Shown here: positions 42,062-52,645 of the stretch, piece by piece
Numbering within the stretch: the first letter of the stretch is position 1
How the letters are laid out: each line of letters begins with the position of its first letter
Assembly: GCF_022512515.1 (NCBI RefSeq)
Contig: NZ_JAKWBK010000001.1
Coordinates: 1,054,001 to 1,118,000, forward strand
Source of the DNA: Paraniabella hibiscisoli
GTDB lineage: Bacteria > Bacteroidota > Bacteroidia > Chitinophagales > Chitinophagaceae
Direction of reading: 5' to 3'
DNA: 64,000 nucleotides
Made by a program: the position numbers and the translations under genes
Notes under the pieces: generated by a model
The model's database searches: none
What the model saw: only the letters and a program-made list of their open reading frames with translations
What the model was told of the DNA's origin: nothing

Positions 42062-43648
42062 ATGCTCCATTATCTAAAACTACTGGCATTCCTGTTGCTT
42101 GCTTATCAGGTATGCCCCGCACAAAACAACTGTGATATCCTTATTAAAAACGGGAAAATTATTGATGGCACGGGCAATAGCTGGTATTATGGCGATATTG
42201 CAATAAGAGAGGGTAAAATTACCCGTGTGGGTAAATCATTAGCCTTTACGGCCAAGCAAACCATCGATGCAAAAGGGTTGATTGTTGCTCCGGGATTTAT
42301 AGACGTGCATACACATATTGAAGGAGATGAAGCCAAAAACCCGACAGCCGATAATTTTATTTATGATGGTGTAACAACGGTAGTAGCAGGCAACTGTGGT
42401 GCTTCAAATGTAGATATTGGCAGATACCTGAAATGGATCGATTCACTACAACTCTCGGTAAATGTAGCTTCGCTGATCGGGCATAATGATGTGCGTAAGG
42501 CAGTAATGGGAAGGGCTAACCGCGACGCAACTCCAGAGGAAATAGTACAAATGCAAGCCCTGGTGGAAAAAGCGATGAAGGATGGCGCCGTAGGGCTTTC
42601 AACTGGTCTTATCTATATCCCGGGTACTTATGCTAAAACTCCGGAAATTGTAGCGCTGGCTAAAATGGCCTCCCGCTATAATGGCGTTTATGCCTCGCAC
42701 ATGAGAGATGAAGGAGATAAGGTTACTGATGCTATCGCTGAAGCTATTACTATCGGGCGGGAAGCCAATATACCGGTAGAAATATCCCATTTCAAGCTAA
42801 GCGGCCAGCAAAACTGGGGCAGAAGCAAAGAAACGATCGCTATGGTGGCCAATGCCCGGGAACAGGGACTGGATGTAACTATCGACCAATATCCCTACAC
42901 CGCCAGCAGTACTTCCATCAGTACTTTACTACCCGATGATATACTGGCTGACGGACAGGATAGTATTGTTGCCAGGCTTAAAAATTCCGCTATCAAAAAA
43001 AGGGTGATCGATGAGATGCTGGCCAGATTAAAGAAAAGGAAATTGAAACATTTTAGCTATGCGGTGGTAGCCAGCTACAGGCCAGATAGCAGCTTTAACG
43101 GGAAAAGCATTGAAGAGATCAACCTGATGATGGGCCGTAAACATAAGGTGAAAGAAGAAGCTGAAACGATTATTGACATTATGATCAACGGAGGAGCCAG
43201 CGCCGTATTTCATGGCATGGGGGAGGAGGATGTAAAGCGTATTATGCAATATCCCTTTAATATGTTTGCCAGCGATGCCTCTATCCGCGTATTTAACCAG
43301 GGCGTGCCACACCCCAGGGGTTATGGAACTAATGCACGTGTATTGGGTAAATATGTAAGAGAAGAAAAGGTCATTTCACTCGAAGAAGCCATCCGCAAGA
43401 TGACCTCGCTGCCGGCCCAGAAATTCCAGCTAAAAGACAGGGGGCTTCTAAAAGAGGGAATGGCGGCCGATATTGTGATCTTCGATGAAAAACAAGTAGC
43501 AGACCAATCTACCTATAAAAACCCGCATGCTTACTCGAAAGGTTTTCATTATGTTTTGGTAAACGGGCAGGTAACCGTCGAAGATGAAAAGCATAATAGC
43601 AAAAGAGCAGGAAAGGCGTTATACGGAAATGGTTTACTAAATAATTAA
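42062..43648 (+). CDS. N-acyl-D-amino-acid deacylase family amidohydrolase
   Basis: An intact 528-aa protein with a short signal (LLAFLLLAYQVCPAQ). The metal-binding GFIDVHTHIEGD and the bridging-ligand GNCGAS are present. The D-aminoacylase landmarks are ALVEKAMKDGAVGLSTGL, YASHMRDEGD, PVEISHFKLSGQQNWG, DQYPYTASSTSIS and ASDASIR. The predicted reaction is hydrolysis of N-acyl-D-amino acids or related amides, with a zinc centre, in the periplasm. The exact substrate is unknown. The family also includes D-glutamyl and D-aspartyl deacylases. Confidence 0.88.
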   Translation: MLHYLKLLAFLLLAYQVCPAQNNCDILIKNGKIIDGTGNSWYYGDIAIREGKITRVGKSLAFTAKQTIDAKGLIVAPGFIDVHTHIEGDEAKNPTADNFIYDGVTTVVAGNCGASNVDIGRYLKWIDSLQLSVNVASLIGHNDVRKAVMGRANRDATPEEIVQMQALVEKAMKDGAVGLSTGLIYIPGTYAKTPEIVALAKMASRYNGVYASHMRDEGDKVTDAIAEAITIGREANIPVEISHFKLSGQQNWGRSKETIAMVANAREQGLDVTIDQYPYTASSTSISTLLPDDILADGQDSIVARLKNSAIKKRVIDEMLARLKKRKLKHFSYAVVASYRPDSSFNGKSIEEINLMMGRKHKVKEEAETIIDIMINGGASAVFHGMGEEDVKRIMQYPFNMFASDASIRVFNQGVPHPRGYGTNARVLGKYVREEKVISLEEAIRKMTSLPAQKFQLKDRGLLKEGMAADIVIFDEKQVADQSTYKNPHAYSKGFHYVLVNGQVTVEDEKHNSKRAGKALYGNGLLNN

Positions 43649-43743
43649 TTGCGATGTTGCGCTTGAAATGAAAGCTTCGTCAATAATGTAGGTATGCTGT
43701 TGAATACGAACAATATTCTTTAACCAAAACAGCTTGAATGAAT

Positions 43744-44547
43744 ATGAAAAAACTAACGGTATATGCTTTTATTGTACTACTTGCCGCTTGCAATAAAAAT
43801 GCTGCTATCGAAGAAAATCCTATAGATAACGGTAGTCTGATTGACTCAAAAATAAAAGTATCGGTAAAAGAATATCTCAACACCCAAAAGCTGGTATTAT
43901 ACTGTGCTACCCAAAAAGCTTATCCCTGTGTCAATTATCACATAAACACAGAGCAAAACTTCAAGGAGAACAATAAACTGAGTGTTACTTTTACGGGTGT
44001 TCCGGAAACACAAGTTTGTCTTACCGCAATCGGGCCAGCAACAGCAGAAATTGATTTAAGTACTTTGCGCAACGGTCAGTATGTCATAGAACTGAATAAT
44101 CTAGGCGTAAAAAATGAAGGATTGCTAAAAATTTCTGATACCGAACTAATTCTTGATTTTAAGGATCAAAAAAGTATTGAAATAATTACACCCGTAACAA
44201 AAAGAGTTACTGCCCAAACATATTGGGGAACAATAGGCTACGCCAGGGCATCCTCTGAAAATGCCGTCAATCAATTTATTGAAAAACTTAAAAATATTGG
44301 CGCAGCGTTTAATAAGCAAGTGCCAGGGTATTATTATCATTATCAAATAGACAATGACGGAGCAATAGTATACGATGCCCAAAGATCCGGATACTATTTT
44401 GCTAAAGGGCTGATTTTTCAATATAACGCGGAGGAATCCAAACTGAAAAATTTAATACAAACAGACGGTAAAGAGCTGTACAAAGATGACGTTTATATTG
44501 GTGTTTTCACCTATAAAGGTGAGCAGTTTTATAATTGGGGTAAATAA
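43744..44547 (+). CDS. Hypothetical lipoprotein
   Basis: A 267-aa protein from the preferred ATG at 43744; an earlier ATG lies two codons upstream. A lipoprotein signal ends VLLAACNKN. The mature protein has a beta-rich N-terminal half with two Cys (VLYCATQKAYPCVNYH, TQVCLTAIG) and a mixed C-terminal half (YYYHYQIDNDGAIVYDAQ, GVFTYKGEQFYNWG). No domain is recognised. It is an intact frame and is probably a separate transcript, with no close neighbours in phase. Confidence 0.6.
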   Translation: MKKLTVYAFIVLLAACNKNAAIEENPIDNGSLIDSKIKVSVKEYLNTQKLVLYCATQKAYPCVNYHINTEQNFKENNKLSVTFTGVPETQVCLTAIGPATAEIDLSTLRNGQYVIELNNLGVKNEGLLKISDTELILDFKDQKSIEIITPVTKRVTAQTYWGTIGYARASSENAVNQFIEKLKNIGAAFNKQVPGYYYHYQIDNDGAIVYDAQRSGYYFAKGLIFQYNAEESKLKNLIQTDGKELYKDDVYIGVFTYKGEQFYNWGK

Positions 44548-44591
44548 AACTTTATTCAAATCCGTCGTTATACCTAAACCAGCTGTTATTG

Positions 44592-45260
44592 TTATTCAAT
44601 CGAAATCAGCTCCTGTGTTCCCCATTTGGATGTACTTTTTACCACCCCAAAATCAGGTACAAACCATTCGGTCATTTGCATTTTCATAGGAATCGCAATG
44701 CCCATATTCATTATCATTTTTGAGTCGTAAGTAATTTTATAGGCGTCCCAGCTGCCCGCCGGTGTGGTGATTTTTTCCTTTGCTTCCACCTTACGGTTGG
44801 TAATATCGATGCTCATATTGACCACCATGCCCGACTCGGATTTCATGTCCATATTGAAATTAGCATCGTTCAGCTCCTGCCCTACGCTTAAAGAAGCAGG
44901 ATACTCCATAAACATACCCTTACCATCTACATCGGTATTCTTAAACTGCTGTGTTTGCTGGGGATTCATCATCATCTTCATATCGATCATTAGCTGGCCG
45001 TTCTTGCATTGCATGGTACCGGCCCCGCCTCCTAGAGATTTTCCTTTTTTATCAAACACTTCAGATTTTACTTTAGCACTTGTAGTACCGCCTGCTTTGG
45101 TTACACCCGATACTTTATAAACATACTTGCCGTCCTGGTTCCCTTTCCTGTCGAGCATAGCCATGGTAACGGTTTTGTTGTTCTGCAAATAATAGTAGTT
45201 ACATTGGGCATAAACCCCCGAGCTGATTACCAGTAATAATATAAAAATAAGGCCCCGCAT
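44592..45260 (-). CDS. TapB/DUF3108-like secreted protein
   Basis: A 222-aa exported protein (MRGLIFILLLVISSGVYAQ) of all-beta character. CNYYYLQNNKTVTMAML, GKYVYKVSGVTK, and the end ITTPAGSWDAYKITYDS and EWFVPDFGVVKSTSKWG are typical of DUF3108/TapB-like beta-barrel proteins of unknown function. A Met-rich central part (DMKMMMNPQQ) stands out. The start at 45260 gives the signal peptide; the longer frame adds no conserved sequence. Confidence 0.7.
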   Translation of the reverse strand: MRGLIFILLLVISSGVYAQCNYYYLQNNKTVTMAMLDRKGNQDGKYVYKVSGVTKAGGTTSAKVKSEVFDKKGKSLGGGAGTMQCKNGQLMIDMKMMMNPQQTQQFKNTDVDGKGMFMEYPASLSVGQELNDANFNMDMKSESGMVVNMSIDITNRKVEAKEKITTPAGSWDAYKITYDSKMIMNMGIAIPMKMQMTEWFVPDFGVVKSTSKWGTQELISIE

Positions 45261-45375
45261 AATGAATAGTTTTAAAGTGCAAATTAGCCCGCTTCTCAAC
45301 AACCAGCAATCACCTAAATAAGCGAGCGATCATATAGCCTACCGGCTAATGCTTATTGAAGTAACTTTAAATACA

Positions 45376-45401
45376 AAGCGGCTGCCCAAAGACAGCCGCT
45401 T
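45376..45401 (-). terminator. Rho-independent terminator
   Basis: A perfect 9-bp stem (AAGCGGCTG/CAGCCGCTT) with an 8-base loop lies 35 bases beyond the pirin stop on the minus strand, with TTGTATTT after it. The opposite side has TGTTTT, so it could work in both directions. Confidence 0.7.
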
Positions 45402-45436
45402 GTTTTACAAAACCAACCTAAACCCATCACCACCTA

Positions 45437-46302
45437 TTAGTTCAACACGCCATACTTACCATTCTGAAACTCCTCCATTGCCTCATAAATCTCTGCCTGC
45501 GTGTTCATCACAAAAGGACCATAACTCGCAATAGGCTCATAAATAGGTTCTCCGCTTAATACCAGTATAACACTATCTTTTGTGGCAGAAATATCTACCT
45601 CATCTCCATCATTTTTGAATAATACAAAACTATGCTCTTCTATTTCTTTACCATTTTATTAATACTTCCCTCAACAACCAGCAGCGCCGTATTATGGCTG
45701 GCAGGAATACCCGTTGTTAAGCTCGCTTCACTCTTCAGCTTTACATTAAAAAGATTGACAGCGGTATAAGTTTCAGCGGCGCCTGCATTACCATTAAAAT
45801 TACCCGCGATAACATTTACCTCACCTGCATCACCGGGTAATGCAACCTTGCCGATATTTTCTTTGGTTAAAGATTGATAATGCGGTTGGGCCGATTTATC
45901 TTTTTTGGGCAAATTCACCCACAATTGTACCATTTCAAAAACACCGCCTTTTGCAGCAAAATTTTCTTCATGATACTCTTTGTGCAAAATACCTGCTCCG
46001 GCCGTCATCCATTGCACGTCACCGGGATGGATGACACCGCTGTTGCCCGCGCTATCGTTATGCGCCACACTTCCTTTGTAGGCAACCGTCACTGTTTCAA
46101 AACCTTTGTGCGGGTGTACATCAACGCCACGAGGTTTGTCGGTGGGTGAGAAATTAAATGCGGCTGCAAAATCCAGCATTAAAAAAGGACTCAGCCTTTG
46201 TTGGGTAACACCGCGGGGAATAAAATTATATACTCTGAAGCCGTCGCCCACCATACCCACTTGTTCGGGGCGGGTAAACACTCTTTCTATTGACTTTTTC
46301 AT
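45437..46302 (-). CDS. Pirin family protein (one frameshift)
   Basis: About 288 aa after bridging an A-run break near 45658. It is a bicupin with iron-binding residues in the N-terminal cupin (DVHPHKGFETVTV, GDVQWMTAGAGILH and a Glu in HKEYHEE). Pirins include quercetin 2,3-dioxygenase-type enzymes and redox-sensing regulators. The MKKSIERVFTRPEQVGMVGD start at 46302 is characteristic. The tail restored by the frameshift (SGEPIYEPIASYGPFVMNT) is also typical of the family. The cellular role here is unknown. Confidence 0.88.
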
Positions 46303-46647
46303 TTTTGTGATCTCCTTTAAAAGCAAAACTAGCTCAAAGAGAAGGCGGCTACAATAACACGGATTAAGTAAAGTAGTTAATATAGGTTAATTGGCTGGGG
46401 CAGGAAATGGTGTAACTTTATGGGTGTTGTTTCCCGCCCGCCTGAGTGAAGTTCTTTCGGGCAGACACAGGAGCAAAGGTTAAAACATTGAAGATTCTAA
46501 CATCTACTCGCTACTTGCTATCCCCTACTAACTTTTATTTCATGCGAAGCACAAAAAGAAGTAAAGGCGTAAAGACTTTTTGCATATTGATTATCGAACA
46601 TTAAATATTTCCCGGTTCAAACCCTACTTACCACTTGCCGATCCCCA
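46303..46647. other. Intergenic region, pirin to Crp-like gene
   Basis: About 345 bases upstream of the pirin start and downstream of the Crp-like regulator. A weak GCCCG/CGGGC hairpin spans about 46436-46463. There are also two loosely similar CTAC/CCCCTACTA-type stretches. No ORF or clear promoter box is seen. Confidence 0.4.
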
Positions 46648-47232
46648 CTAGCCCTTTTTCATCGGTTGACTCAACATTTTACTCATAAACTCCGGGGTAA
46701 TGCCAATATAGGAGGCCACATATTTCTGCGGGATGCTTTGTATTAAAGAAGGATATCTTTTACAGAAATTATTATACCGCTCAACAGCAGTGAGGCTTAA
46801 AGCATCTATCAATCTTTGCTGAGAAGTGGCCAATGAACGTTCTGCCAGTATCCTGAAATAGCGTTCCAGTTGAGGTAAGGCCTGGTACATATCTTCTATC
46901 TCCGATTGTTTTATCAGAAACACTTCGCTGTCTTCAATGGCATCAATACTCAGGTTAGATGGCGCATTATTAAGGAGGCTTTGCATATCGGCAATCCACC
47001 AACCAGCAGGTGCAAACTGTAAAATATGTTCGGTTCCATTTTTATCAATAGAGTAGCTTCGTAAACAGCCCGAATTAATAAAGGCTATATGCTGTTGTAT
47101 ATCTCCTTCCTGGTATAAAAAGGTTTTCTTCTTTAATTTTTTAGTTCTGAAAAAAGAAGTAAATGTTTTTTGTTCTTCTTCATTCAGTGCAACCCGCGTT
47201 GCAATACTTTTTAGTAATAATTCGAAAGACAT
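46648..47232 (-). CDS. Crp/Fnr family transcriptional regulator
   Basis: An intact 194-aa protein. The N-terminal cyclic nucleotide-binding-type beta-roll includes FLYQEGDIQQHIAFINSG, GCLRSYSIDKNGTEH and FAPAGWWIAD. A dimerisation helix and a C-terminal helix-turn-helix (VASYIGITPEFMSKML) follow. There is no Fnr-type Cys cluster. This is the Bacteroidota Crp-like group whose ligand and targets are mostly unknown. It starts 41 bases after the E1 gene on the same strand and may share its transcript. Confidence 0.85.
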   Translation of the reverse strand: MSFELLLKSIATRVALNEEEQKTFTSFFRTKKLKKKTFLYQEGDIQQHIAFINSGCLRSYSIDKNGTEHILQFAPAGWWIADMQSLLNNAPSNLSIDAIEDSEVFLIKQSEIEDMYQALPQLERYFRILAERSLATSQQRLIDALSLTAVERYNNFCKRYPSLIQSIPQKYVASYIGITPEFMSKMLSQPMKKG

Positions 47233-47273
47233 GGTTCAGTTGATGATTTATAGTTGATCCGGCAATACCGTAC

Positions 47274-49257
47274 TTAAAAATTCAATAAGTTATTGATGCA
47301 TTCTTCCAACCTGGAATGAGCCATAAAATTTGCCTCCAGTTCCTTATTAAACGGGACCGGAGTATCCAGAGAAGCACACCTCATCACAGGAGCATCCAGC
47401 CTGTTGAAGCAATGTTCTCCGATCCAGGCGGCTATTTCTGCACCGATACCGCCCGTCAAAGTATCTTCATGCAATACCAATACTTTACCCGTACGCTCAG
47501 CAGCCTCTTTGATCGCTTCATAATCGAGTGGCAGCAGAGTTCGCAGATCGAGTATGGCCAACGAAATTTCAGGATGTGAGGCTGCATATTCTTCGGCCCA
47601 TATAACGCCCATTCCATAAGTAATAATCGCGATATCATCTCCTTTTTGTACCCACCTGCCTTTACCAATAGGCACTTCAAAACTTTCTTCGGGCACAGGG
47701 CCGGTTATACTCCGGTATAAAGCTTTATGTTCAAAAAACAATACCGGGTTGGGATCGTTGATAGCAGCGATCAACAGGCCTTTTGCATCAGCAGGCGTAG
47801 AAGGGTAAACAATTTTCAAACCGGGTACATGCGTAAACCATGCTTCATTACTCTGACTGTGAAAAGGACCAGCACCTACACCACCACCCGTAGGCATACG
47901 TATGACCACATTAGCCGCCTGTTCCCAGCGGTAATATATTTTAGCCAGGTTATTTACGATCTGGTTAAACGCTACCGTTGCAAAATCCGCAAACTGCATT
48001 TCTACCACCGATTTATATCCTTCCAAACTAAGACCTAATGCAGCTCCTACCACCACGCTTTCACAGATCGGGGTATTACGTATCCTTTCTTTTCCGAATA
48101 GATCTAACAAACCTTCCGTCACTTTAAAAGCGCCTCCATATTCAGCAATATCCTGCCCCATCACTACCAGGTTTTGCTGCTCGGTCATACATTGCTGATG
48201 CCCTTCTTTAATGGCTTCTATAAAACGTTTTTCTGAAACCTTACTACCAGCAGCAGCGATCAGTTTTTTCTCCTGCTCATGGGGGCATACACGTCGTTGA
48301 TCTCAACGCTTGTATGAACAGCTAGCGGAAACGCCTTCGCGTCTGCCTGCTTCAACTCATCTTCAACCTTTGCTTTAAGCTCATCCCTAATAGCATTTCC
48401 ATCATTCTCAGTCAACACTTCCTCCTGAATAAGATATTGCTCAAAGTTGTTTACCGGATCTTTTTCTCCCAAAGTTCAAATAATTCCGGGGTACATATTT
48501 GGTGCCGCTGGCTTCTTCATGTCCGCGCATTCGAAAAGTGCTGCACTCAATTAAGTAAGGTTTTTGATTTTTTATACAGTAATCCCGTACCCCTTTAATG
48601 GTGTCGTAAACAGATAGAATATTGTTTCCTTCGATGGTGATGCCCTCAATACCATATCCTTTTGCTTTATCTGCCAGGTTAATGCAGCGATACTGTTCAT
48701 GGGTGGGCGTGCTAAGCCCGTACCCGTTATTCTCTATTAAAAAATAACCGGCAGGTCCCAAACCGCAGCCAGGTTTAAGGCTTCATGAAAATCGCCCTCG
48801 CTGGTACCGCCTTCCCCGTAAAAGCTAGTGATACTTTCCCTTTCTGACCCAGCTTATTGGCCAATGCAACACCAGTAGCTACGGCCAGTTGCGGACCCAA
48901 ATGTGAAATCATACCACAGATATGATGCGCCTTGCTTCCAAAATGAAAACTTCTTTCCCGTCCTTTACTATAGCCGTTTTGGTTGCCCTGCCATTGATTA
49001 AACAGCTGATGCAACGGCATTTGGCGGGTAGTAAATACACCCAGGTTTCTATGCAGGGGCATGACCCATTCATCCTGTTGAAGGGCCAGTGTTGCTCCTA
49101 CTGCTATAGCCTCCTGACCAATGCCGCTAAACCACTTGCTTATTTTTCCCTGCCTCAGCAATACCAGCATTTTTTCCTCGATCAGCCTTGGATACAAGAG
49201 GCTTCGATACATCTGGATGAGCTGCGCATTAGAAAGATTTTTCCTGTCGAAAAGCAT
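47274..49257 (-). CDS. Branched-chain 2-oxoacid dehydrogenase E1, alpha-beta fusion (three frameshifts)
   Basis: About 660 aa after bridging breaks near 48778, 48472 and 48277 (C run). The alpha half has [29 protein letters not shown] and the thiamin diphosphate region reading [18 protein letters not shown] when repaired, then [13 protein letters not shown]. The beta half has [40 protein letters not shown] and [16 protein letters not shown]. It decarboxylates 2-oxoacids from Val, Leu and Ile and passes the acyl group to E2. The ATG at 49257 is preferred. Fused alpha-beta E1 is usual in Bacteroidota. Confidence 0.9.
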
Positions 49258-49427
49258 AATACAAACGTAGGCTTTTTTAGTGTACGAAGTGTGCAGGCCA
49301 GGTTGATATACTTTGTCGATTGACGATGCGCTTACCTGAGGACTCTTTGTGGAGGTCGTTAAAAATCCTGCCCGTAAAATATTTGGCATATAGCTTGTTT
49401 AATTATCGTACTTTGTAATACCATCTT

Positions 49428-50487
49428 ATGCTAAAAGCCATATTGGTTACTTTTTTATTGCAGCAACTCTAAGCGTACATGCCCAGTATAGATCTGAACG
49501 GTATGACACCAGCTATTATGTTTCTTATCGCAATAAACTAACATTGGGCGCTATTGCAGCCAAAAAGAATACGGTTTTTAAAACAGATGCATCCAGCGCC
49601 GAAAATTCATTAAAATACTTATCTAACAGCCCGGGCCGTTTGGGAATTTCGGGTTCCCATGATTTTGTGGGATTGGCTGCTACATTTGGAGTAGGTAGTT
49701 TAGATCCATCTTATAAGCCGGAGAGAGGTAAAACAAAGCAAACCAATTTGCAGCTAAGCATTACCGGCAGAAAAGTATTAGCAGATATCTATTTTCAAAA
49801 TTATAAAGGTCTTTATGTAAACAGCGGATACAATATTTCGCCTGTGGGTATGCCTAACTATACCCGGCCTGATATTGAGACAAGACTTTATGGTACAACA
49901 GTAAATCTTATTCAAAACAGCAGGAAATTTAGTGCACAGGCCGCATTTTTACTGGATGCCTGGCAAAGGAAATCCGCCGGCTCCTTGTTATATGGCGGAG
50001 AATTTTTTATGGGTCAGCAAAGGGCGATAGCGCTTTTATACCTTCCCAGCTTAAGAATGAATTTCCTCATGCTAATGTTTCGAAGCTGGACTTTATCACA
50101 TTTGGCCCCGGTATCGGGTACGGCTATACGCTGGTTGTTAAAAAGCATTTTTTTGCTACGGCCATGGCCTCGTTTAATGCGGACGTGAGCTATATAAAAG
50201 AAAAAACTGATATAAATACACAGCACGCATTTTGGAAGTTCAACCCGAACATGAAAGCAAAGGGCGCCATCGGGTATAATAGTGAGAATTGGGGCATTGC
50301 CTTTTCGTATGTATCCAACCGGTTATTTTTTAAAGGCATGGAAGGCGATTCCCGTTACCTTAACTACAATGACAATTATAAGCTGATGTATGCCCGGCGC
50401 ATCGATGCGGGTAAAACAATCCCCAAAATCACCCGGTTTGCGGGCAAGGTCATCAATAAAATAGGGCTGGGTTTCCTGATCAACTAA
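49428..50487 (+). CDS. DUF4421 family outer-membrane-like protein (two frameshifts)
   Basis: About 353 aa when breaks near 49455 (T run) and 50030 are bridged. A signal peptide (MLKAILVTFFIAATLSVHAQ) is restored by the first repair. The body has repeating amphipathic beta-strands (GLAATFGVGSLDPSYK, LQLSITGRKVLADIYFQNY, KGLYVNSGYNISPVG) and ends in GLGFLIN. This is consistent with DUF4421, a presumed small outer-membrane beta-barrel of unknown role. It is convergent with higBA. Confidence 0.75.
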
Positions 50488-50495
50488 AGGATATT

Positions 50496-50855
50496 TTAAT
50501 AGGCCTGAATCAATACTTCAGCAGGAATCTGTAGTTTCTCCCTGATCTTACGGATCATGGCAAGGTTTAGCTTTCTTTTTCCTGAAAGAATTTCTGATTT
50601 TCTGGATCTATAGCCGAGTATATCAGATAGCTCCGCATCTGACATGTTCATCTGTTCCATTCTAAACTTAATAGCATCTAATGGATTAGGTTGGGGAACC
50701 ACATAGTGTTCACTCTCGTATTCCTTAATTAATATAGAAAGCACTTCTAATTCATCAGATTCTTTTGAACCTTCAGTCATTTCCTTTTGCATTAGCGCAT
50801 ATACCCTCTCCAGGGCATCTTCATATTGCTGTTCATTTTTTATGGGCCTTAACAT
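50496..50855 (-). CDS. higA: HigA-like antitoxin (HTH transcriptional regulator)
   Basis: A 119-aa protein from the preferred ATG at 50855. The N-terminal helical part (NEQQYEDALERVYALMQKEM, DELEVLSILIKEYE) and the C-terminal Xre-type helix-turn-helix (MSDAELSDILGYRSRKSEIL, SGKRKLNLAMIRKI) match HigA antitoxins. It would bind and neutralise the HigB toxin and repress the operon. Its start overlaps the end of the toxin gene by 23 bases, the usual toxin-first order of higBA. Confidence 0.85.
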   Translation of the reverse strand: MLRPIKNEQQYEDALERVYALMQKEMTEGSKESDELEVLSILIKEYESEHYVVPQPNPLDAIKFRMEQMNMSDAELSDILGYRSRKSEILSGKRKLNLAMIRKIREKLQIPAEVLIQAY

Positions 50856-51150
50856 AACACACTTTTTTAATATCAATTTTATCATACTGTTTATGGGTCC
50901 CAACCCAAACGACAAAAACAATCTTCAAACGATACTCTACATCTACTACTAAACGAAAGCTATTACCATGAATATTAAAAACTACTCTTTTGTCAGTCAG
51001 TATAGATGCATTCCGATACTGAGCTTTTAAATCATTCGGAGTGTTCCAATTCGCCACAGAAACCTCTTCATACCAGGAAAACAGGGCTTGCTGAGCCAAC
51101 GGAAACATATCCCAGTAATCTTTCAAGGTTTTAATAGCAATAACCCGCAT
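50833..51150 (-). CDS. higB: HigB-like toxin (mRNA interferase)
   Basis: A 105-aa basic protein of the RelE/HigB fold. MRVIAIKTLKDYWDMFP opens it. NASILTDKRVVFNIHGNSFRLV and KIVFVVWVGTHKQYDKI hold the conserved beta-strands and the basic and His residues of ribosome-dependent mRNA interferases. The frame is intact, and so is its antitoxin, so the pair may be functional. The start at 51150 is one of two nearby ATGs. Confidence 0.85.
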   Translation of the reverse strand: MRVIAIKTLKDYWDMFPLAQQALFSWYEEVSVANWNTPNDLKAQYRNASILTDKRVVFNIHGNSFRLVVDVEYRLKIVFVVWVGTHKQYDKIDIKKVCYVKAHKK

Positions 51151-51201
51151 ACACAAATATACAAAAATGTTACCAATTTGGTTACACGTTAAAAACGTTA
51201 T

Positions 51202-52473
51202 TTATACCACGACCAATTCGTAAAAATCTTCGGGCAATAAATACTTATTGGCAGTCTCCTGCAATTCGTCGGCCGTAATATTTTTAATATTGGATATATA
51301 GCGGTTGAAGAATTCGTTATCAAGATCATTGAGAATGATATTTTTCCAGCGGGCAATCATCTGGAAAGGTCCATCCAGGTCACCTAATATGGAGCCCATC
51401 ATAAAGTTTTTTACCAGCATCAGCTCCTCCTCGTCTATAGCTTCTGTACGGAGTATATCCATTTCTTTATATACTTCGCTGATCGTAGCCTCGCTTACAT
51501 CGCGCCCGGCTTCGGTGGTGATCATCCATCCGTTTTCGCGCTTATTACCCATCAGGTAACTATGGATGCCATAAGTGTAACCCTTCTCCTCACGGATATT
51601 GGCCATCAGCCTGCTACCGAAGAACCCACCTAGCACTACGTTTAACACCTGTGCTTTCAGGAAGTCGGGATGATGCCTGTTTTCAAAAGGTCTTGCTAAA
51701 CGGATAGACCCCTGGGCACTTTTTTCGTCATTGATCACCCGGTGTTTTTTTGAAGATCGGGCGCTACAACGTGCTGCTTATCAGCAACTACATGGTTATC
51801 AAAATCTCCAAAATAAGTATCCAGTAAGGACTCAATATTGCCAGGTAGTTTACCCGCAATAAAGATCTTAAACTGACCTTGCTTATAATATTGCTGGTAA
51901 AAATTGACAAGCCCGTCCCGGGTAAGGGCATTAAAATCTTCGTGGCGGCTAAATTGGCCATAAGGGTGCTGTTCTCCAAAAAGATAAGTGTCAATTAAGC
52001 GACCCGCAACAAAGCTGCTTTTCTTAAGATTTACATCCAGCTTTTGCTTCATGTTTTGAATGGCAATATCCATTTCACTCTGCAGCAGGGTGGATTCGGA
52101 GAAAATATCCTCACTACCGGCAATAATTTTTCAATATGCTTAGACAGGCAGTGGAGCGTTACATGTGCAAATTCCGACCCGCTACTGCGGTTTAAATAGG
52201 CGCCATAGTATTCAAAATGATCATTGATCTCAAAGGCTGTTTTGGAAGTAGTACCGTTCTTTAACAGGAAATTGGTAACGCCTGCCTCCAGGTTTTTGTC
52301 TTCAAACCAGTTGCCGGCATTAAACACCCACTCTATTTGCAACACTTCCTCGGCCCCTGCATCAATGGCATACACTTCTACACCGTTTCGTAAAACATAT
52401 TTCTGATAGGGTTGTAGCTGAAGATTAAAATTAACTGCATCTACAATAGCGGCGCTATAGTTCTGTTAAGCAT
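51202..52473 (-). CDS. M16 peptidase-like protein lacking the zinc motif (three frameshifts)
   Basis: About 424 aa after bridging breaks near 52440, 52128 and 51738. It has the M16 fold (VLRNGVEVYAIDAGAEEV, YGQFSRHEDFNALTRDG, NVVLGGFFGSRLMANIREE). Where active members have HxxEH, it reads AGVTNFLLKNGT, so both His and the Glu are absent and zinc cannot bind in the usual way. Such inactive subunits pair with an active M16 partner to form a heterodimeric periplasmic peptidase. The active partner lies about 4 kb away at 56569-57806. No export signal is evident. Confidence 0.85.
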
Positions 52474-52560
52474 TAAATTGAAATTAAGGCGACAAACGTA
52501 CACTAAATTTTTGCCGGAAAAGTTCTTTTTTAAATAGCCCGATCTAACCTGCAACAACGA

Positions 52561-52591
52561 TTCATCACATTTTTGTGCAGTTTCGTCACAT
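52561..52591 (+). promoter_or_regulatory. Direct repeats with 21-bp period, candidate LytTR binding site, with promoter box
   Basis: TTCATCACAT (52561-52570) and TTCGTCACAT (52582-52591) match at 9 of 10 positions and are 21 bases apart, which is two helical turns. LytTR-type regulators bind this type of direct repeat. A near match to the -7 box, TAATCTTG (52620-52627), follows about 29 bases downstream, 18 bases before the kinase ATG. The layout fits activation by the LytTR regulator encoded at 55842. Confidence 0.45.
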
Positions 52592-52645
52592 CTGTTTTAT
52601 CATTCAGGCGAGAGCGATGTAATCTTGCAGAACAAACAAATAAAA

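Noticed and set aside
46500..46650. Two similar CTAC/CCCCACTA-type stretches as a repeat element
   Set aside because: Similarity is patchy and of low complexity; no defined unit could be set.
50833..50855. The 23-base overlap of higB and higA as another frameshift
   Set aside because: Both frames are complete and conserved, and toxin-antitoxin genes commonly overlap in this way.
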